Translations under genes and position numbers: made by a program
In this document: positions 1 to 11,087 of the stretch, piece after piece
Numbering within the stretch: the first letter of the stretch is position 1
Layout: every line of letters starts with the position of its first letter
The notes under the pieces: generated by a model
Database searches by the model: none
What the model saw: only the letters and a program-made list of their open reading frames with translations
Told to the model about the DNA's origin: nothing
DNA from: Rhinopomastus cyanomelas
Lineage: Eukaryota; Chordata; Aves; Bucerotiformes; Rhinopomastidae
DNA length: 64,000 bases
Direction: 5' to 3'
NCBI GenBank assembly: GCA_013400115.1
Contig: VXBP01002360.1
Span: 249,583-313,582 of the forward strand

Positions 1-344
1 AACCAACTGGAAACTAATTAGTGGATCCAAGGCCCGTTCACAAAGCACAAACAAAACAAGTCTGAAACCGATTGTGTTAATTACTCGCAGCCAGCAGATC
101 GACTCCATTTAGCACCCAGCGACTCGAAAAGAGCTCAGACACAAAGGCATTGATCTCTGCTTTGAGTCCAAGCCCGAAGGAACGCGAGCAAGCCCAGAGG
201 GACACCGAGCCACCCAGCACCCAGGGCTGTGTCTCCAGCTGGCTTTTGAATCTATTGTCAAACGTCATGTGAAAGGAGAAAAGGAAAATTCAAATCTTAC
301 AAACCAGCAACTTGATTCCAATCAAGTTGCCCAGGAGAGGAGCC
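1..344. other. No gene seen
   Basis: Unique-looking sequence without a recognisable gene or repeat. Confidence 0.6.
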
Positions 345-545
345 CGACACCTGCCTGACTACAACCTCCCTTCAGGGAGCTGTAGAGAGGGAGAAGGTCC
401 CCACTGAGTCTCATCTTCTCCAAGCTAAACACCCCCAGCCTCTCCTCATCAGACTTCCCCTCTAGTCCCTTTCAACAGCCTCGCTGCTGTCATCCTCTGG
501 ACCCACCCCAGCACCTCACAGCCCTCTTTGGGGCTTCCACATCCA
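345..545 (-). mobile_element. CR1 fragment (internal part)
   Basis: Complement of the CR1 ORF2 C-terminal region (GTAGAGAGGGAGAAGGTCC, CCTCAGC-type boxes, CACTCCAGCACCTC-like end). The 3' end is missing. Confidence 0.8.
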
Positions 546-944
546 AATGGTATTTTTTACCAACCATGACACTGGGCTTTACAGGTCATCGTGCTATTGT
601 CCCCTGTCACTCTAAACATGAACCTATCAGAAGTATCTCGGAGCAGCATGAGTCTGTGCAATTAATAGCCTGTCACCTCCTAGCTCGAGGTGCACAATGA
701 ATCAAAAGAGTAGATAGAAAGGACAAAGAAGAGCAAACACCCCGGGAACAGTGATAAATCTGTTTCTGTCCCAGACAGCTATTAAACAAAAACACACCAA
801 GCACAGGGAATAGTTAAAAGTGCCCACAGCTGCAGAGCTGTGAACTTACCGGTGTCACGGGGTTGGGGTGGGATGGCTCCTGTCGCTGCAGTCTTGGAAT
901 GGAAGGATGCAGACTCTCACAACTTCCTTCTCCAAGGGGTAGAT

Positions 945-1205
945 GAGATAAGGTGCTGTGCTGCCTCACCAGGGGGAGGCTGGTGGAGAATATGAAGCTC
1001 AAGGGCAGCTTCGGCTGTAGTGACCATCAGATGGTGCAGCTGAAGATCCTTAGGGCAGCAAGGAGGGAGCACAGAGAGTTTGTTGTACTGGACTTCAGAA
1101 GAGCAGACTTTGCCCTCTTCGGGGATCTGCCTTGTAGAGCACTTGGATAAAGCCCTAGAGGGAACAGAAGCCCAAGAAGGCTGGTTAGTATTCAAAGAGC
1201 ACTGA
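945..1205 (+). mobile_element. CR1 ORF2 fragment (endonuclease to RT linker)
   Basis: Translation reads GSFGCSDHQMVQLKILRAAR, then LDFRRADFALFGDL and a degraded ALEG segment. This matches the CR1 ORF2 region between endonuclease and reverse transcriptase, which is rarely retained in 5'-truncated avian copies. It is damaged and not coding. Confidence 0.8.
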
Positions 1206-1482
1206 ACACTGCTACGGTGTCGGGAAACTCAGCTTTCAGACCAGCCCTTCACAGACTTGTGCTGCCTGGCTTCCACGTGTTGGTGCTCAAACTTCCTCAC
1301 TCTGTTAGACAACCTAAAATGTCCTGTGAAAGGACAGGCCGAGGCTACGCCAAGATACTGCGTTTCCAATGACATTTGAACCCCAAATATCACTCAATCC
1401 CAATTCACCTGTCTTGACTCTGTGCATCAAAACCCCAGTGTACAACTGGAGGCTGACCATGTGTGGTCAGTGAGCTGGAACC

Positions 1483-2015
1483 ACACAGAACATTAGGGAC
1501 TGGAAGGGACCTCAAAAGATCATTCAGTCCAACCCCCCAACACAGCTGGATCCCCTAGATCAAGTCACACAGGAGCACATCCAGGTGGGTTTCAAACATC
1601 TCCAGACAAGGAGACTCCACAACCCCCCTGGACAGCCCCTTCCAGGGCTCTGTCACCCTCACTGGGAAGAAGTTCCTTCTCACACTGATGTGGAACCTCC
1701 TCTGTTCCAGCTCACACCCACTGCCCCTTGTCCTATCACTAGATGCCACTGAGCAGAGCCTGGCTCCATCCTCCTGACACCCACCCTTCACATATTTATC
1801 AACATGAAATGGGTCACCCCTCAGGCTCCTTTTTTCCAAGCTGAAGACACCCAACACTTTCAGCCTTTCCTCATCAGGGAGATGCTCCCCTCCCTTCATC
1901 ATCTCTGTGGCTCTGCACTGGACTCTCTCCATCAGTTCTGTGTCCTGGAACTGAGAGGTCCAGAACTGGACACAATATTCCTGATGTGGTCTCTCCAGGA
2001 AACCAATTCCTGGCT
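1483..2015 (-). mobile_element. CR1 fragment, young-looking subfamily
   Basis: A 3'-complete, 5'-truncated copy: starts with the complemented terminal box ATTAGGGACTGGAAGGGACC and runs through the 3' UTR and end of ORF2 (GSGCELEQRRFHISVRRNFF in translation). Confidence 0.93.
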
Positions 2016-2179
2016 CCATAAGTTGACAAAGAGATTACATTCGTTGACAGCATAATTAGAAACAGCTATCAGTTTCGGAGGTCTTCATCATTTAGATACT
2101 AATCACTTAGAATCTAAATTATACACAAGGATTTAATCACTAGATTGGATCTGACACAAACCAAACACGAACATTCTCA

Positions 2180-2458
2180 ATGTCATCTAGTGATAGGAGG
2201 AGGGGCAGTGGGTGTAAGATAGAGACATAGGAGGTTCCATGTAAATATCAGAAGGAACTTCTTCACGGCGAGGGTGACAGAGCCCTGGCAGGGGCTGCCC
2301 AGGGTGGTTGTGGAGTCTCCTTCTCTGGGGATGTTTAAAACCTGCCTGGACATGTTCATGAGTGACTTGGTCTAGGTGATCCTGCTGTGGCAGGGGGATT
2401 GGGCTGGATGATCTTTTGAGGTCCCTTCCAACCCCAAATGTTCTGTGATTTTATGATT
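2180..2458 (+). mobile_element. CR1 fragment
   Basis: Sense copy from the ORF2 end to the terminal TTCTGTGATTTTATGAT tail. Confidence 0.93.
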
Positions 2459-2580
2459 TCTGAAAATCTGGCCCTTTGAAAAGAATCTCAACACAAAATG
2501 TCTGTTGCAAGATGCTTGAAATCATCAATCATCTTTGAAACCTTTGCAAAGTGTTTTAACAAGGTGCTTACAGGGGAAGA

Positions 2581-2857
2581 TGGGGTGAACTTGTAGAGTA
2601 GGGTTGATGGCTGGACTCTATGATCCCTAACTGATTCTATGACTTGGTCTAAGTGATCCTGCTGTGGCAGGGGGATTGGACTAGATGATCTTTTGAGGTC
2701 GTTTCCAATCCCTAATGATCCTGTGACTTGGTCTAGGTGATCCTGCTCTGGCAGTGGGATTGGACTAGATGATCTTTTGAGGTCCCTTCCAATCCCTAAT
2801 GATTCAATGATTCTATGACCCCAAGGGTCTCTCCCAACCTGCCTGATTCTTTGATTG
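2581..2857 (+). mobile_element. Older CR1 3' end interrupted by a tandem pair of younger CR1 3' ends
   Basis: The older copy is split at about 2626 and resumes at 2821 (CCAAGGGTCTCTCCCAACC). The insert holds two head-to-tail CR1 3' ends, GACTTGGTCTA starting at 2641 and 2724, a period of 83 bp. Confidence 0.85.
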
Positions 2858-4660
2858 CAAGACTCCTCAAGCGAGCAGCTCATGTCCAAAACGCCCTTTA
2901 ACTGAAGCAGTTCCCAGGACTGATGAGACAACAACTGCACGCTTTCCGTAGCTTTAGCCCGCTAACGAGTCCTGTCCATCACTGGCTGTGAGCAGCTAAT
3001 GCATTCTCAACGTCTGATAAGCCAGGACCGTGGGGTGCAAACTTCTATTAACATGCTAATGCAGCTTGGCTCTGCTTGTGTTGGAATTAGAGCACGCGGC
3101 TTGTTAGCCCATAGGAGGCCAGTCTGCATTGTGTTAAGGCTACTGGCAGCAAGCGGAGAAGTCGGGATGCTGCCTGCCAGTCAGCATTATCAACCAACAG
3201 CTAGGCACAACAGACACACCGCTGCGGCGTCGCGCTACGCGGAGACAGGCGAGCGACCACCGCACCCGACTAAGTGCCCTGAGGAGCCTCGTGGATCATT
3301 TCTGTCCAGCGTGTGCATCCAGAACCCCGACAGCTGGCTCTACACTCGCGGCTCAAAACAGGATCCCAGTTATTCCAAGAGCTTGATAACTTGGGTTGGA
3401 TGAACTCACAAAGGAAGTGCTTATGCCTCAGTTCCAAACTCGGGGCTTTCCTTGGGAGATGTGATTCCACCCAGAGGACCTTGTTCTGGGTGTGATAGCT
3501 TTAGATCTTCCAGAGAATGGAAGAGCTAAGGGCTTTCCCTTTCCACTCAGGTGAAGTTGAGCCATTGCCTGTAGCGAAGGGAGCTGTACTGATCGAAAGC
3601 CAAGAGCAATCAGATTTAAAACCAGGCCACTGATGGAGGAGGTGCAGACCCCCCGTTTTGAGGTGTCCTACAGGGGGAGAAGAAAGTGTGTCGACAGCCT
3701 GATCCGTGCACACGACAGCGAGGTTCAAGCAGAACAGAAGTCAGCAGTGACTTAGACGTTGGGTTTAACACCCTTGAGGAGGCAGCCAGGGCAGCAGCAG
3801 CAGCATCTGCACCAGCTGCCTGGTTAATTAAGGGTCGTGATACCCTGTGAGAAGTCCTGATGAGCGCTGAAAGCTGTCTGGGTTTGGCACCGCACGCGGC
3901 AGAGAGGTCAGCACTGCTGGGGCCAGCGTGGCCCAGTTTCTTTGTGATGAGAGAAATCATCCCTTCACGTCTATCCTGGAGGCAAAGAGAGCGATCGGAC
4001 GTGCAGCAGGGATGAGAGGGAGGTCAGTCCCTGAACGCTGGATATGCTCAAAGCCACAAGGTCTTCCTTAGCCCTAAGTTACCCGTTTGAAGGGCCAGAC
4101 ACAGTCCTGTTCGGGGGTGCCTTGATGAAGGAGGTTTGTGCATTAGGATTAGAATATTCTTGCCTCATACAACACGTCTCTGCTGTTCCAGTCTTGAACA
4201 GAAAACCACTGGGGAGTGTTTTGATGGCTCCCAGAATCACAGAACACTAGGGACGACTTAATGCGACACCTAATCATCAAGATAACTGGAACACAGACAC
4301 TTTGGATGACCTGTGCTACACCCTTCGGTGGAAAAGATTGGCTGTGGCCAACCTGGATGAGGAAGTGGCCTTCAGGGGCGAAGACAAGGGAGCACAAACT
4401 GTCATCACTGACAAACGTATGCAGGACAAAGACACCACAAAGCAGCATGTTCTTGCTTCACGGGGGACTTCAAAACCCCCACGAAGGACACGCTCACTCG
4501 GGGATGCAGAACTCACGGGCACACTCGCAGAAAGTCATGAGAGCCCCTCTGAGTATTTGAAACACGGAGCTTTTCCCAGTGGAAGTCACCTTTTACACAC
4601 AAGACTTGCAGGAGCAAAAACCCCTTAGAGATATGCGAGCATGCGTAGCTCAATCTTTTC
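2858..4660. other. No gene seen; small CpG-richer patch
   Basis: Mostly unique sequence. A modest CpG-richer stretch lies at about 3210-3290. A 134-codon open frame at 2999-3403 (plus) matches nothing I know. Confidence 0.55.
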
Positions 4661-4806
4661 CTGCCCAGGGGGGTTGTGGAGTCTCCTTCACTGGAGATGT
4701 TTAAGACCCACCTGTGCAACTTGGTCTAGGTGGTCCTGCTGTGGCAGGGGGGTTGGGCTAGATGATCTTTCGAGGTCCCTTCTAATCCCTAATGATTCTG
4801 TGATTC
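4661..4806 (+). mobile_element. CR1 3' end
   Basis: Short sense copy from GGGGGGTTGTGGAGTCTCC to the tail TGATTCTGTGATTC. Confidence 0.92.
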
Positions 4807-6337
4807 AAGCACCTGCTTTTTCACAAGAGCACAGGCTGATCAACCACAGAGCCTTTCCTGGCTCATCAGCCAGCGGACCTGAAGCAGCAGCAGCGATGTG
4901 CTGCTCCACACAGCCTGCTCAGACGTACCCTCTGCTGTTTGTTCCTTTACAAAGGAGTGGGTTTTGCTTAGAAAAGAGAAGGAATTTTGCTCGGTTGTTT
5001 CTTTTCAGTTATTTATACAGTATTTTTCTTGATACAAAGGAGGAAATGAGCCAGCACCAGCAGGCAAAACCCATGAGAGGGTCTGTGAAAGGCTGTCCCT
5101 CTGCCAGCTGAATAGGGGAACTTGTCGGGAAGCAACAAAACACAGAGAAGATAATTGTCTGCATCATGTGTCTGACTTCAAGGGGCTGAGAAGCAGTAAC
5201 ATGAATAGTGGAAAGATGTAGAACAAGTAAACAGGAGCAGACCACAGTAATATTAATAGAATCATTAGGGATGGGAAGGGACCTCAAAAGATCATCCAGT
5301 CCAATCTCCCAGCACAGCAGGATCCCCTAGACCAAGTCCCACAGGAACACAGCCAGGTGGGTTTGAAACATCTCCAGAGAAGGAGACTCCACAACCTCCC
5401 TGGGCAGCCCCTTCCAGGGCTCTGTCACTAATCTTCCCAGTAAATCTTCTTCTACTATAAATCTTCTTCCCACTAGTCTTCTTCTTTATAGCAAGAAAAA
5501 TAGCATTTAAATGGAATATTTAAAAGAAAAAGGAGAAATTAAATAAATATTTTAAATACATGATCCAAATCAGTATCATTGCTCACTGTTTTAAACAGAA
5601 ATTATTTTAAACAGTCCTTATTTTAAACAGAAATAACTGTGGAGTTAATGAAGGAATCTGCGTTGAACATGAGTCCAATGGGAATTTTAAGCTGATTAAA
5701 ATATTTCCATCCCCTTCTTTATGTCAACTGCACCCGGCCCAAAAAGAGAGAAGGGCAATAATAAATCAAATACAATCTCAAACTAAACAGACTGATGCTT
5801 ACTAGGTTATATTTTGCTATTCAAAGAAAAAGAACAAATAAAATTAATGGATTCTAGTACAGATGACACACTTTTGGTTCTGGAATACAAGCACAGAACC
5901 TCTCAGATGATGTGAGCATCTCTTATTTATCCGGCTGGCATCAGCTCCTGCTGTCTCACAGCTCAGCACTAGGGACAGTTTTTCTGCTAATGATGGAAAT
6001 ATGTTTATAGCAGCATCGATCCAGCAGCTCAAAGAGCTCCTGCTTCCACCTACTCAAAGAACCATAAAAAGCCATAAAGCTCAGGGAAGCTGTTTTCTCA
6101 GGGGTGCTCTGTGGAAGCAGTAGTCTCTCACAGCTCGTGGACTTTGCTACAAACACATCTCACTGAACCCTCTTGTACTGGGCCCTGTCTGGTAACGTGT
6201 CATCTACAGCACAAGGAGAAGGCCAGGTTCAAAGCAGGAGTTAGACACCCTTCTGTCACCCTAATCAGGCAACTCAACTTGTAAGAGAAAGATGTAAGAA
6301 AAAGGAAGCCTTTCCATGCTTCTCATCAGCCTGGTTC
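4807..6337. other. No gene seen; contains one CR1 (5258-5432)
   Basis: AT-rich from about 5440 to 5870, otherwise ordinary intergenic sequence. Confidence 0.55.
5258..5432 (-). mobile_element. CR1 3' end
   Basis: Complemented terminal box AATCATTAGGGATGGGAAGG through to the CTCTGTCAC box, where it is truncated. Confidence 0.92.
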
Positions 6338-6751
6338 AAGACCTCCCTGATGAGGAGAGGCTGAGGGAGCTGGGTCTCTTTAGCTTGGAGAAGAGGAGAT
6401 TGAGGGGTGGCCTCATTAATGTCTGTAAATATGTGAAGGGTGGGTGTCAGGACAATGGAGCCAGGCTCTGCTCAGGGGCATCCAATGATAGGATGAGGGG
6501 CAGTGGGTGTGAGTTGGAACAGAGGAGGTTCCACATCAATATGAGAAGGAACTTCTTCATGGTGAGGGTAACAGAGCCCTGGAAGGGGCTGCCCAGGGAG
6601 GTTGTAGAGTCTCCTTCTCTGGAGATGTTTAAAACCTGCCTGGATGTGTTCCCGTGTGACTTGGTCTAGGTGATCCTGCTGTGTCAGGGGAATTGGACTA
6701 GACGATCTTTGGAGGTCCCTTCTAATCCGTAATGTTCTGTGATTCTGTGAT
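6338..6751 (+). mobile_element. CR1 fragment
   Basis: Sense copy starting in ORF2 (DEERLRELGLFSLEKRRLRG in translation) and ending TTCTGTGATTCTGTGAT. Confidence 0.94.
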
Positions 6752-6754
6752 CTG

Positions 6755-6930
6755 AGGAAGAACTTCTCTCCTGAGAGAACAGGCTGCTCAGGGAGGTTGG
6801 TGGAGTCCCCATCCCTGGAGGTGTTTAAAAACCAATTAGCTAGAACACTTGAGGCCATGTTCTAGGGGTTAGGGAGCTGTTGAGCTGAGGGCTGGACTTG
6901 GTGATCCTGGAGGTCCTTTCCAGCCAGAAT
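6755..6930 (+). mobile_element. CR1 fragment, different subfamily
   Basis: Follows the previous copy directly; 3' end reads GGTGATCCTGGAGGTCC, an older subfamily. The two together may be a nested or sequential insertion. Confidence 0.8.
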
Positions 6931-7324
6931 GAGTCCATAATTAACACAGAAGGACCCCACATCTACTCTGTCAGTGCCAAATAAAAACATGGCTGTGTAT
7001 AAACACACGTGTCAACGAGGCATGAAAATCACCCGTCTTTTGCTTCCCAACTCGGATGGATGACACCAGACACACACTATTTACAGGTGGATTCCTGCAA
7101 ACACCCTCATTACACACCTCTGAGCTGTTGTGCCCTTTGGTAGAAGATAGAAATGTTAAACAATTCAACGAGTGCAGAAATGAATAATTCAGACAAAGGA
7201 AAAGATCACTCCTTGTTCATCTCACTTAGACTCCCTGCAAAGCAAAAGCCGTGATGGGAGCAGCGTCCTGCCTCTCCCTGGCAGTCTCAGTTTGTGGTGC
7301 ATGGAGAACGGAACCCAAGGTCAT
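6931..7324. other. No gene seen
   Basis: Unique-looking sequence between two CR1 blocks. Confidence 0.55.
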
Positions 7325-7645
7325 GGAATCACAGAACATCAGGGATTGGAAGGGACCTCAAAGAACATCTAGTCTAATCCCCCTGCCACAGCACGATCAC
7401 CCAGACCAAGTCGCACAGGAACGTGGCCGGGTGGGTTTCATTCAGGTTGGAAAAGACCCTGAGAGCATCAGTCCAACCAACCACAGAGTCACAGAACATT
7501 AGGGATCGGAAGGGACCTCAAAAGACCATCTAGCCCAATCCCCCTGCCACAGCAGGATCATCTAGATCAAGTTGCACAGGAACACATCCAGATGGGTTTC
7601 ATTCAGGTTGGAAAAGACCCTTGAGAGCATCAGTCCAACCAATCA
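7325..7645 (-). repeat. 160-bp tandem duplication of a chimeric CR1 unit
   Basis: Unit: about 115 bp of young CR1 3' end, then about 45 bp of another CR1-type end (TTCAGGTTGGAAAAGACC). ACAGAAC starts at 7331 and 7491; TTCAGGTTGG starts at 7441 and 7602. A third, partial unit starts at about 7645. Confidence 0.88.
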
Positions 7646-7802
7646 CAGAATCATTAGGGATTGGAAGGGACCTTGAAAGATCATCTAGTCCAATCCCCCA
7701 TCACAGCAGGATCACCTCACCCAACTCTACCAGAGACCTTGAAAGATCATCTAGTCCAATCCCCCATCACAGCAGGATCACCTCACCCAACTGTACCAAG
7801 TC
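7645..7802 (-). repeat. 66-bp tandem duplication inside a CR1 3' end
   Basis: CCTTGAAAGATCATCTAGTC starts at 7671 and at 7737, and the two 66-bp units differ at only a few positions. It is the continuation of the chimeric array at 7325-7645. Confidence 0.9.
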
Positions 7803-7980
7803 CACCACTAAGCCAGATCTTCAAGCACCACACTGGAATGACCTCTAAACACATCCAGGGATGGTGACTGAACCCCCTCCCCGGGCAGCCTGTTCCAAGG
7901 TCTACCTACTCTTTCAGTAAAGAAAATGTTCCTATCAGCCAACCTCACCCCTCTGGTGACGCTGGGGGCCATAGGCCAGC
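7803..7980 (-). mobile_element. CR1 internal fragment
   Basis: Complemented CR1 3' UTR and ORF2 end (AAACACATCCAGGGATGGTG, then the CTGTTCC and TCAGTAAAGAAAATGTTCC boxes). Confidence 0.8.
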
Positions 7981-8639
7981 CTGAGGTCACCACGCTCCAT
8001 CCGTTCTCTCCAGGCACAACCACTGTAGCAGGGAGAGATGGGTTAGAGGGAGAACTGTAGGAAGTGGGTTGTTTAGGCTGGCGAGTGATGCTGCCCTTCT
8101 CATTCTCAGAGCAGCACAAAAGCTAATCCTTACAGGGGGAAATAAGCTTCTCACAGCCTCGGATGGCGCAGACATGTCTGAAGTGTCTCCCGCAGCCGGC
8201 GCCTCAGGAAGGAGATAAGGTATTAAAAGGGCTCTATAGCCAGCACAGAGATTATCTCTGAGCTCAGAAAGCCCTGCCAGTCTTTTCTGTCACAGCAGAT
8301 GAAAACATCTGGGACAAACACAAAGGACAGAGCCAGAGAACCAGCCACAGGAGAAACCTTGTGCAGCACGTTGTAGGAAGAGGCAAAAAACAGCTGAAAA
8401 GCATCTTTCTGACAAACTGTGAATAGGGAAAACATAGAAGACTTGTTAGAGGGGGTTTGAAACGATGCTGGGCCTGAGTAGACAGGAACATCTTGTTTAT
8501 GTTTGGACAGAAGGCTTCTAAGCAGCCCCTTAGCCTTCCTCCTCAGCTTCTGCCTGATTTTCACCGGGATTTAAAAGCTCTTTGCAGAGACAAGACAGCA
8601 TCTCCCTGTCATCAGCCTCAAACAACTACTACTTAGGTT
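7981..8639. other. No gene seen
   Basis: A 113-codon minus-strand frame (8564-8223) is open but has no recognisable domain or splice context. Confidence 0.5.
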
Positions 8640-8742
8640 CCACAGAATCACAGGACATTAGGGATTGGAAGGGACCTCGGAAGATCATCCAGTCCAATCC
8701 CCCTGTCAGAGCAGGGTCCCCTAGACCAGGTGGCACAGGAAC
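8640..8742 (-). mobile_element. CR1 3' end
   Basis: Complemented terminal box CAGGACATTAGGGATTGGAA followed by about 90 bp. Confidence 0.9.
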
Positions 8743-8995
8743 ACCCCACGCACTAAAATTCCTTCAGCTGATGCACGGTCCTGGCTTCTCCCTGCAGGAA
8801 TCTCACAAGAGCTGCCAAGACAGGGGAAGCTGCTTTAGGAGTTAAACCTGGTGGTTTTGAATGCAATTAAAATGGACTGGGAAGAAAACCCAAAACCAAG
8901 CACGGAGTAAAGACGTTTTAGCCTAATCCAAGCAGTATGTGAGGTTTTCACCCTCTGCTGGCAGCGTAAGTCCTGCTGTGGGGCTGCGTTCAGTC

Positions 8996-9340
8996 TCCGA
9001 GGAGATTGAGGGGTGACCTCTTTAATGTCTGTAAATATGTGAAGGGTGGGTGTCAGGAGGATGGAGCAGGCTCTGCTCACTGTCATCTGATGATAGGACA
9101 AGGGGTAATGAGCGTGAGCTGGAAGATGGGAGGTTCCATATAAATACCAGAAGGAACTTCTTCACGGTGAGAGTGAGGAGCACAGGAAGGGGCTGCCCAG
9201 GGGGGTTGTGGAGTCTCCTTCACTGGAGATGTTTAAAACCCACCTGGATGTGTTCCTGTGTGACTGGATCTAGGTGATCCTGCTGTGGCAGGGGGATTGG
9301 GCTGCATGACCTCCCTTCAATCCCTAATGCTCTGTGATCC
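8996..9340 (+). mobile_element. CR1 fragment
   Basis: Sense copy from GAGGAGATTGAGGGGTGACC to a shortened tail at about 9340; a few bases of the terminal box are missing (GCATGACCTCCC). Confidence 0.92.
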
Positions 9341-9374
9341 CCCTTCTCCAGCTGTCTCCAGAATCATTTGACTA

Positions 9375-9450
9375 TCACAGAAACCACAGAAGGTTACAGG
9401 TTGGAAGGGACCTTGAAAGATCATCTAAGTCCAACCCTCCCTGCTGGAGC
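9375..9450 (-). mobile_element. CR1 3' end, older subfamily
   Basis: Complemented GGTTGGAAGGGACCTTGAAA box with CCCTCCCTGCTGGAGCAG, about 75 bp. Confidence 0.8.
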
Positions 9451-9916
9451 AGAGTAATCCTACATACTGTCTGAAGATCCTTGATAACCAGAGTATTGGA
9501 GACCTACATTTTCATTTGTAAGCAAACTTCATGGTAAGTTCAGTTCCCTGAATTGGTGGCTCTACAGCTCTGCGTGTCACTGTGTTTAATTGCATTTATT
9601 GCTAAGACAAAGATTGAAGGAAACGTCTGCTTCTCGGGTTATTCACTCAGAAGGCAGCGAGGGACTCGGTGATACATCACCTTCTGCTCAGACCACAGAA
9701 ACCTTTGCAAAAGCAATTTAAAAAGCAGTAATACTTTCAAGATAAAGACAGAATGGGAAAATAAAGTTCTATAACTGGAATGTTTCCCTCATGGAAAGAA
9801 TCCAAAAGCAGTAAACAAGTGCAGCCTTCAAAAGAAGGCTCAGCACGCTTCCAGGGCTTTTCACTCCCTGTGTTTTAATGCCTAGGAGATTAGTGAACTT
9901 GCACTGAGACAAGTGG

Positions 9917-10172
9917 GGAGCCCAAAGTACAAAGAGTGGAGCCCCAAAGTACAAAGAGTGGAGCCCCAAAGTACAAAGAGTGGAGCCCCAAAGTACAAAG
10001 AGTGGAGCCCAAAGTACAAAGAGTGGAGCCCCAAAGTACAAAGAGTGGAGCCCCAAAGTACAAAGAGTGGAGCCCAAAGTACAAAGAGTGGAGCCCCAAA
10101 GTACAAAGAGTGGAGCCCCAAAGTACAAAGAGTGGAGCCCAAAGTACAAAGAGTGGAGCCCAAAGTACAAAG
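9917..10172. repeat. 22/21-bp minisatellite, 12 units, with 65-bp higher-order period
   Basis: AAAGTACAAAGAGTGGAGCC units start at 9924, 9946, 9968, 9990, 10011, 10033, 10055, 10076, 10098, 10120, 10141 and 10162. Unit length is 22 when the motif has CCCC and 21 when it has CCC. The order 22-22-21 recurs three times, a 65-bp superunit. There are no stop codons in several frames, so long but meaningless reading frames occur on both strands. Confidence 0.97.
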
Positions 10173-10681
10173 CATTTGATTTGCTTTGGATTTTAGTTGT
10201 TGACAACAAATCCATTAAAATCTTCTCCATTTCACACTTGGGGAATATTTTCACCCTCCCTCTTTGAATAGCCACGACAACACCAAAATACAAATGCCAT
10301 CAGTCAGACAGCGCTGACAGTAGGCACAGCTTTATGGCCCAGACAGCGGTGTTTCAGCGTGTCAGTAAATTATAGGGAGAGGAGGTAGAATTGGACTTGT
10401 TTTGTGATGTTTTTGTCTGTGCCATCACTTAAAATTCAATCTGCAAACAAACCCTGATGGTAGCCCACGTGCTCCTTTTTCTGCCTTATTAAAGTGCTTG
10501 TTCACAATGACTCCCAGCTTTGGAAAACCTCCCATTTGACCCCAGTGAGATCCTTTATCCTGTATTTATCCAACATAAACATCTCCCTGTTTGGTGTCAC
10601 ACCAAGTGACTAACAAAACAAACGCATTTAGGGAAACTCTGGGTGCGAGATCTGACTGGAGGGATTGCAGTTATGTTTTAT
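10173..10681. other. No gene seen
   Basis: Unique-looking sequence between the minisatellite and a CR1. Confidence 0.55.
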
Positions 10682-11087
10682 ACATCACAGAACATTAGGG
10701 GTTGGAAGGGGCTGAGAAAGCTCACACAATCACTCTGCTTGGAAAAGACCCCTGGGATCACTGAGTCCAACAATCTATCCCACCTTGCAAGTTCACCCCT
10801 GCACCACATCCCTCAACACCTCATCCAAATAATCTTTAAACACATCCAGGGATGGTGACTCAACCACCTCCCTGGGAAACCCCTTCCAGTGCCTGACCAC
10901 CCTTTCTGAGAAAACATTCTTCCTAATGTCTAGTTTAACCCTCCCCTGTTGTAACTTGAACCCAGTCCCTCTTGTTCTACCACTAATTGCTTGTGAGACA
11001 AGCTGCTAACCAGCCCCTTTCTGATCCACCCCAGGATGCTGTTGGCCCTCTTGGCCACAAGAGCACACTGCTGGCTCATGGTCACTG
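10682..11087 (-). mobile_element. CR1 fragment(s), older subfamily
   Basis: Two complemented 3' ends in a row (ACATTAGGGGTTGG at 10690 and TGGAAAAGACCCCTGGGATC near 10741), then a long internal stretch to CTCATGGTCAC. The second is a separate subfamily. Confidence 0.87.

Noticed and set aside
8223..8564. 113-codon minus-strand frame with a basic N-terminus
   Set aside because: No family recognised, no supporting exon structure; left as chance.
9917..10172. CRISPR-like regular repeat
   Set aside because: There are no unique spacers between units; it is a simple tandem array in a vertebrate genome.
9769..10293. Long repetitive open frames on both strands (up to 174 codons)
   Set aside because: They result from the 22/21-bp minisatellite having no stop codons; several frames on both strands are open at once and the peptide changes frame with unit length.
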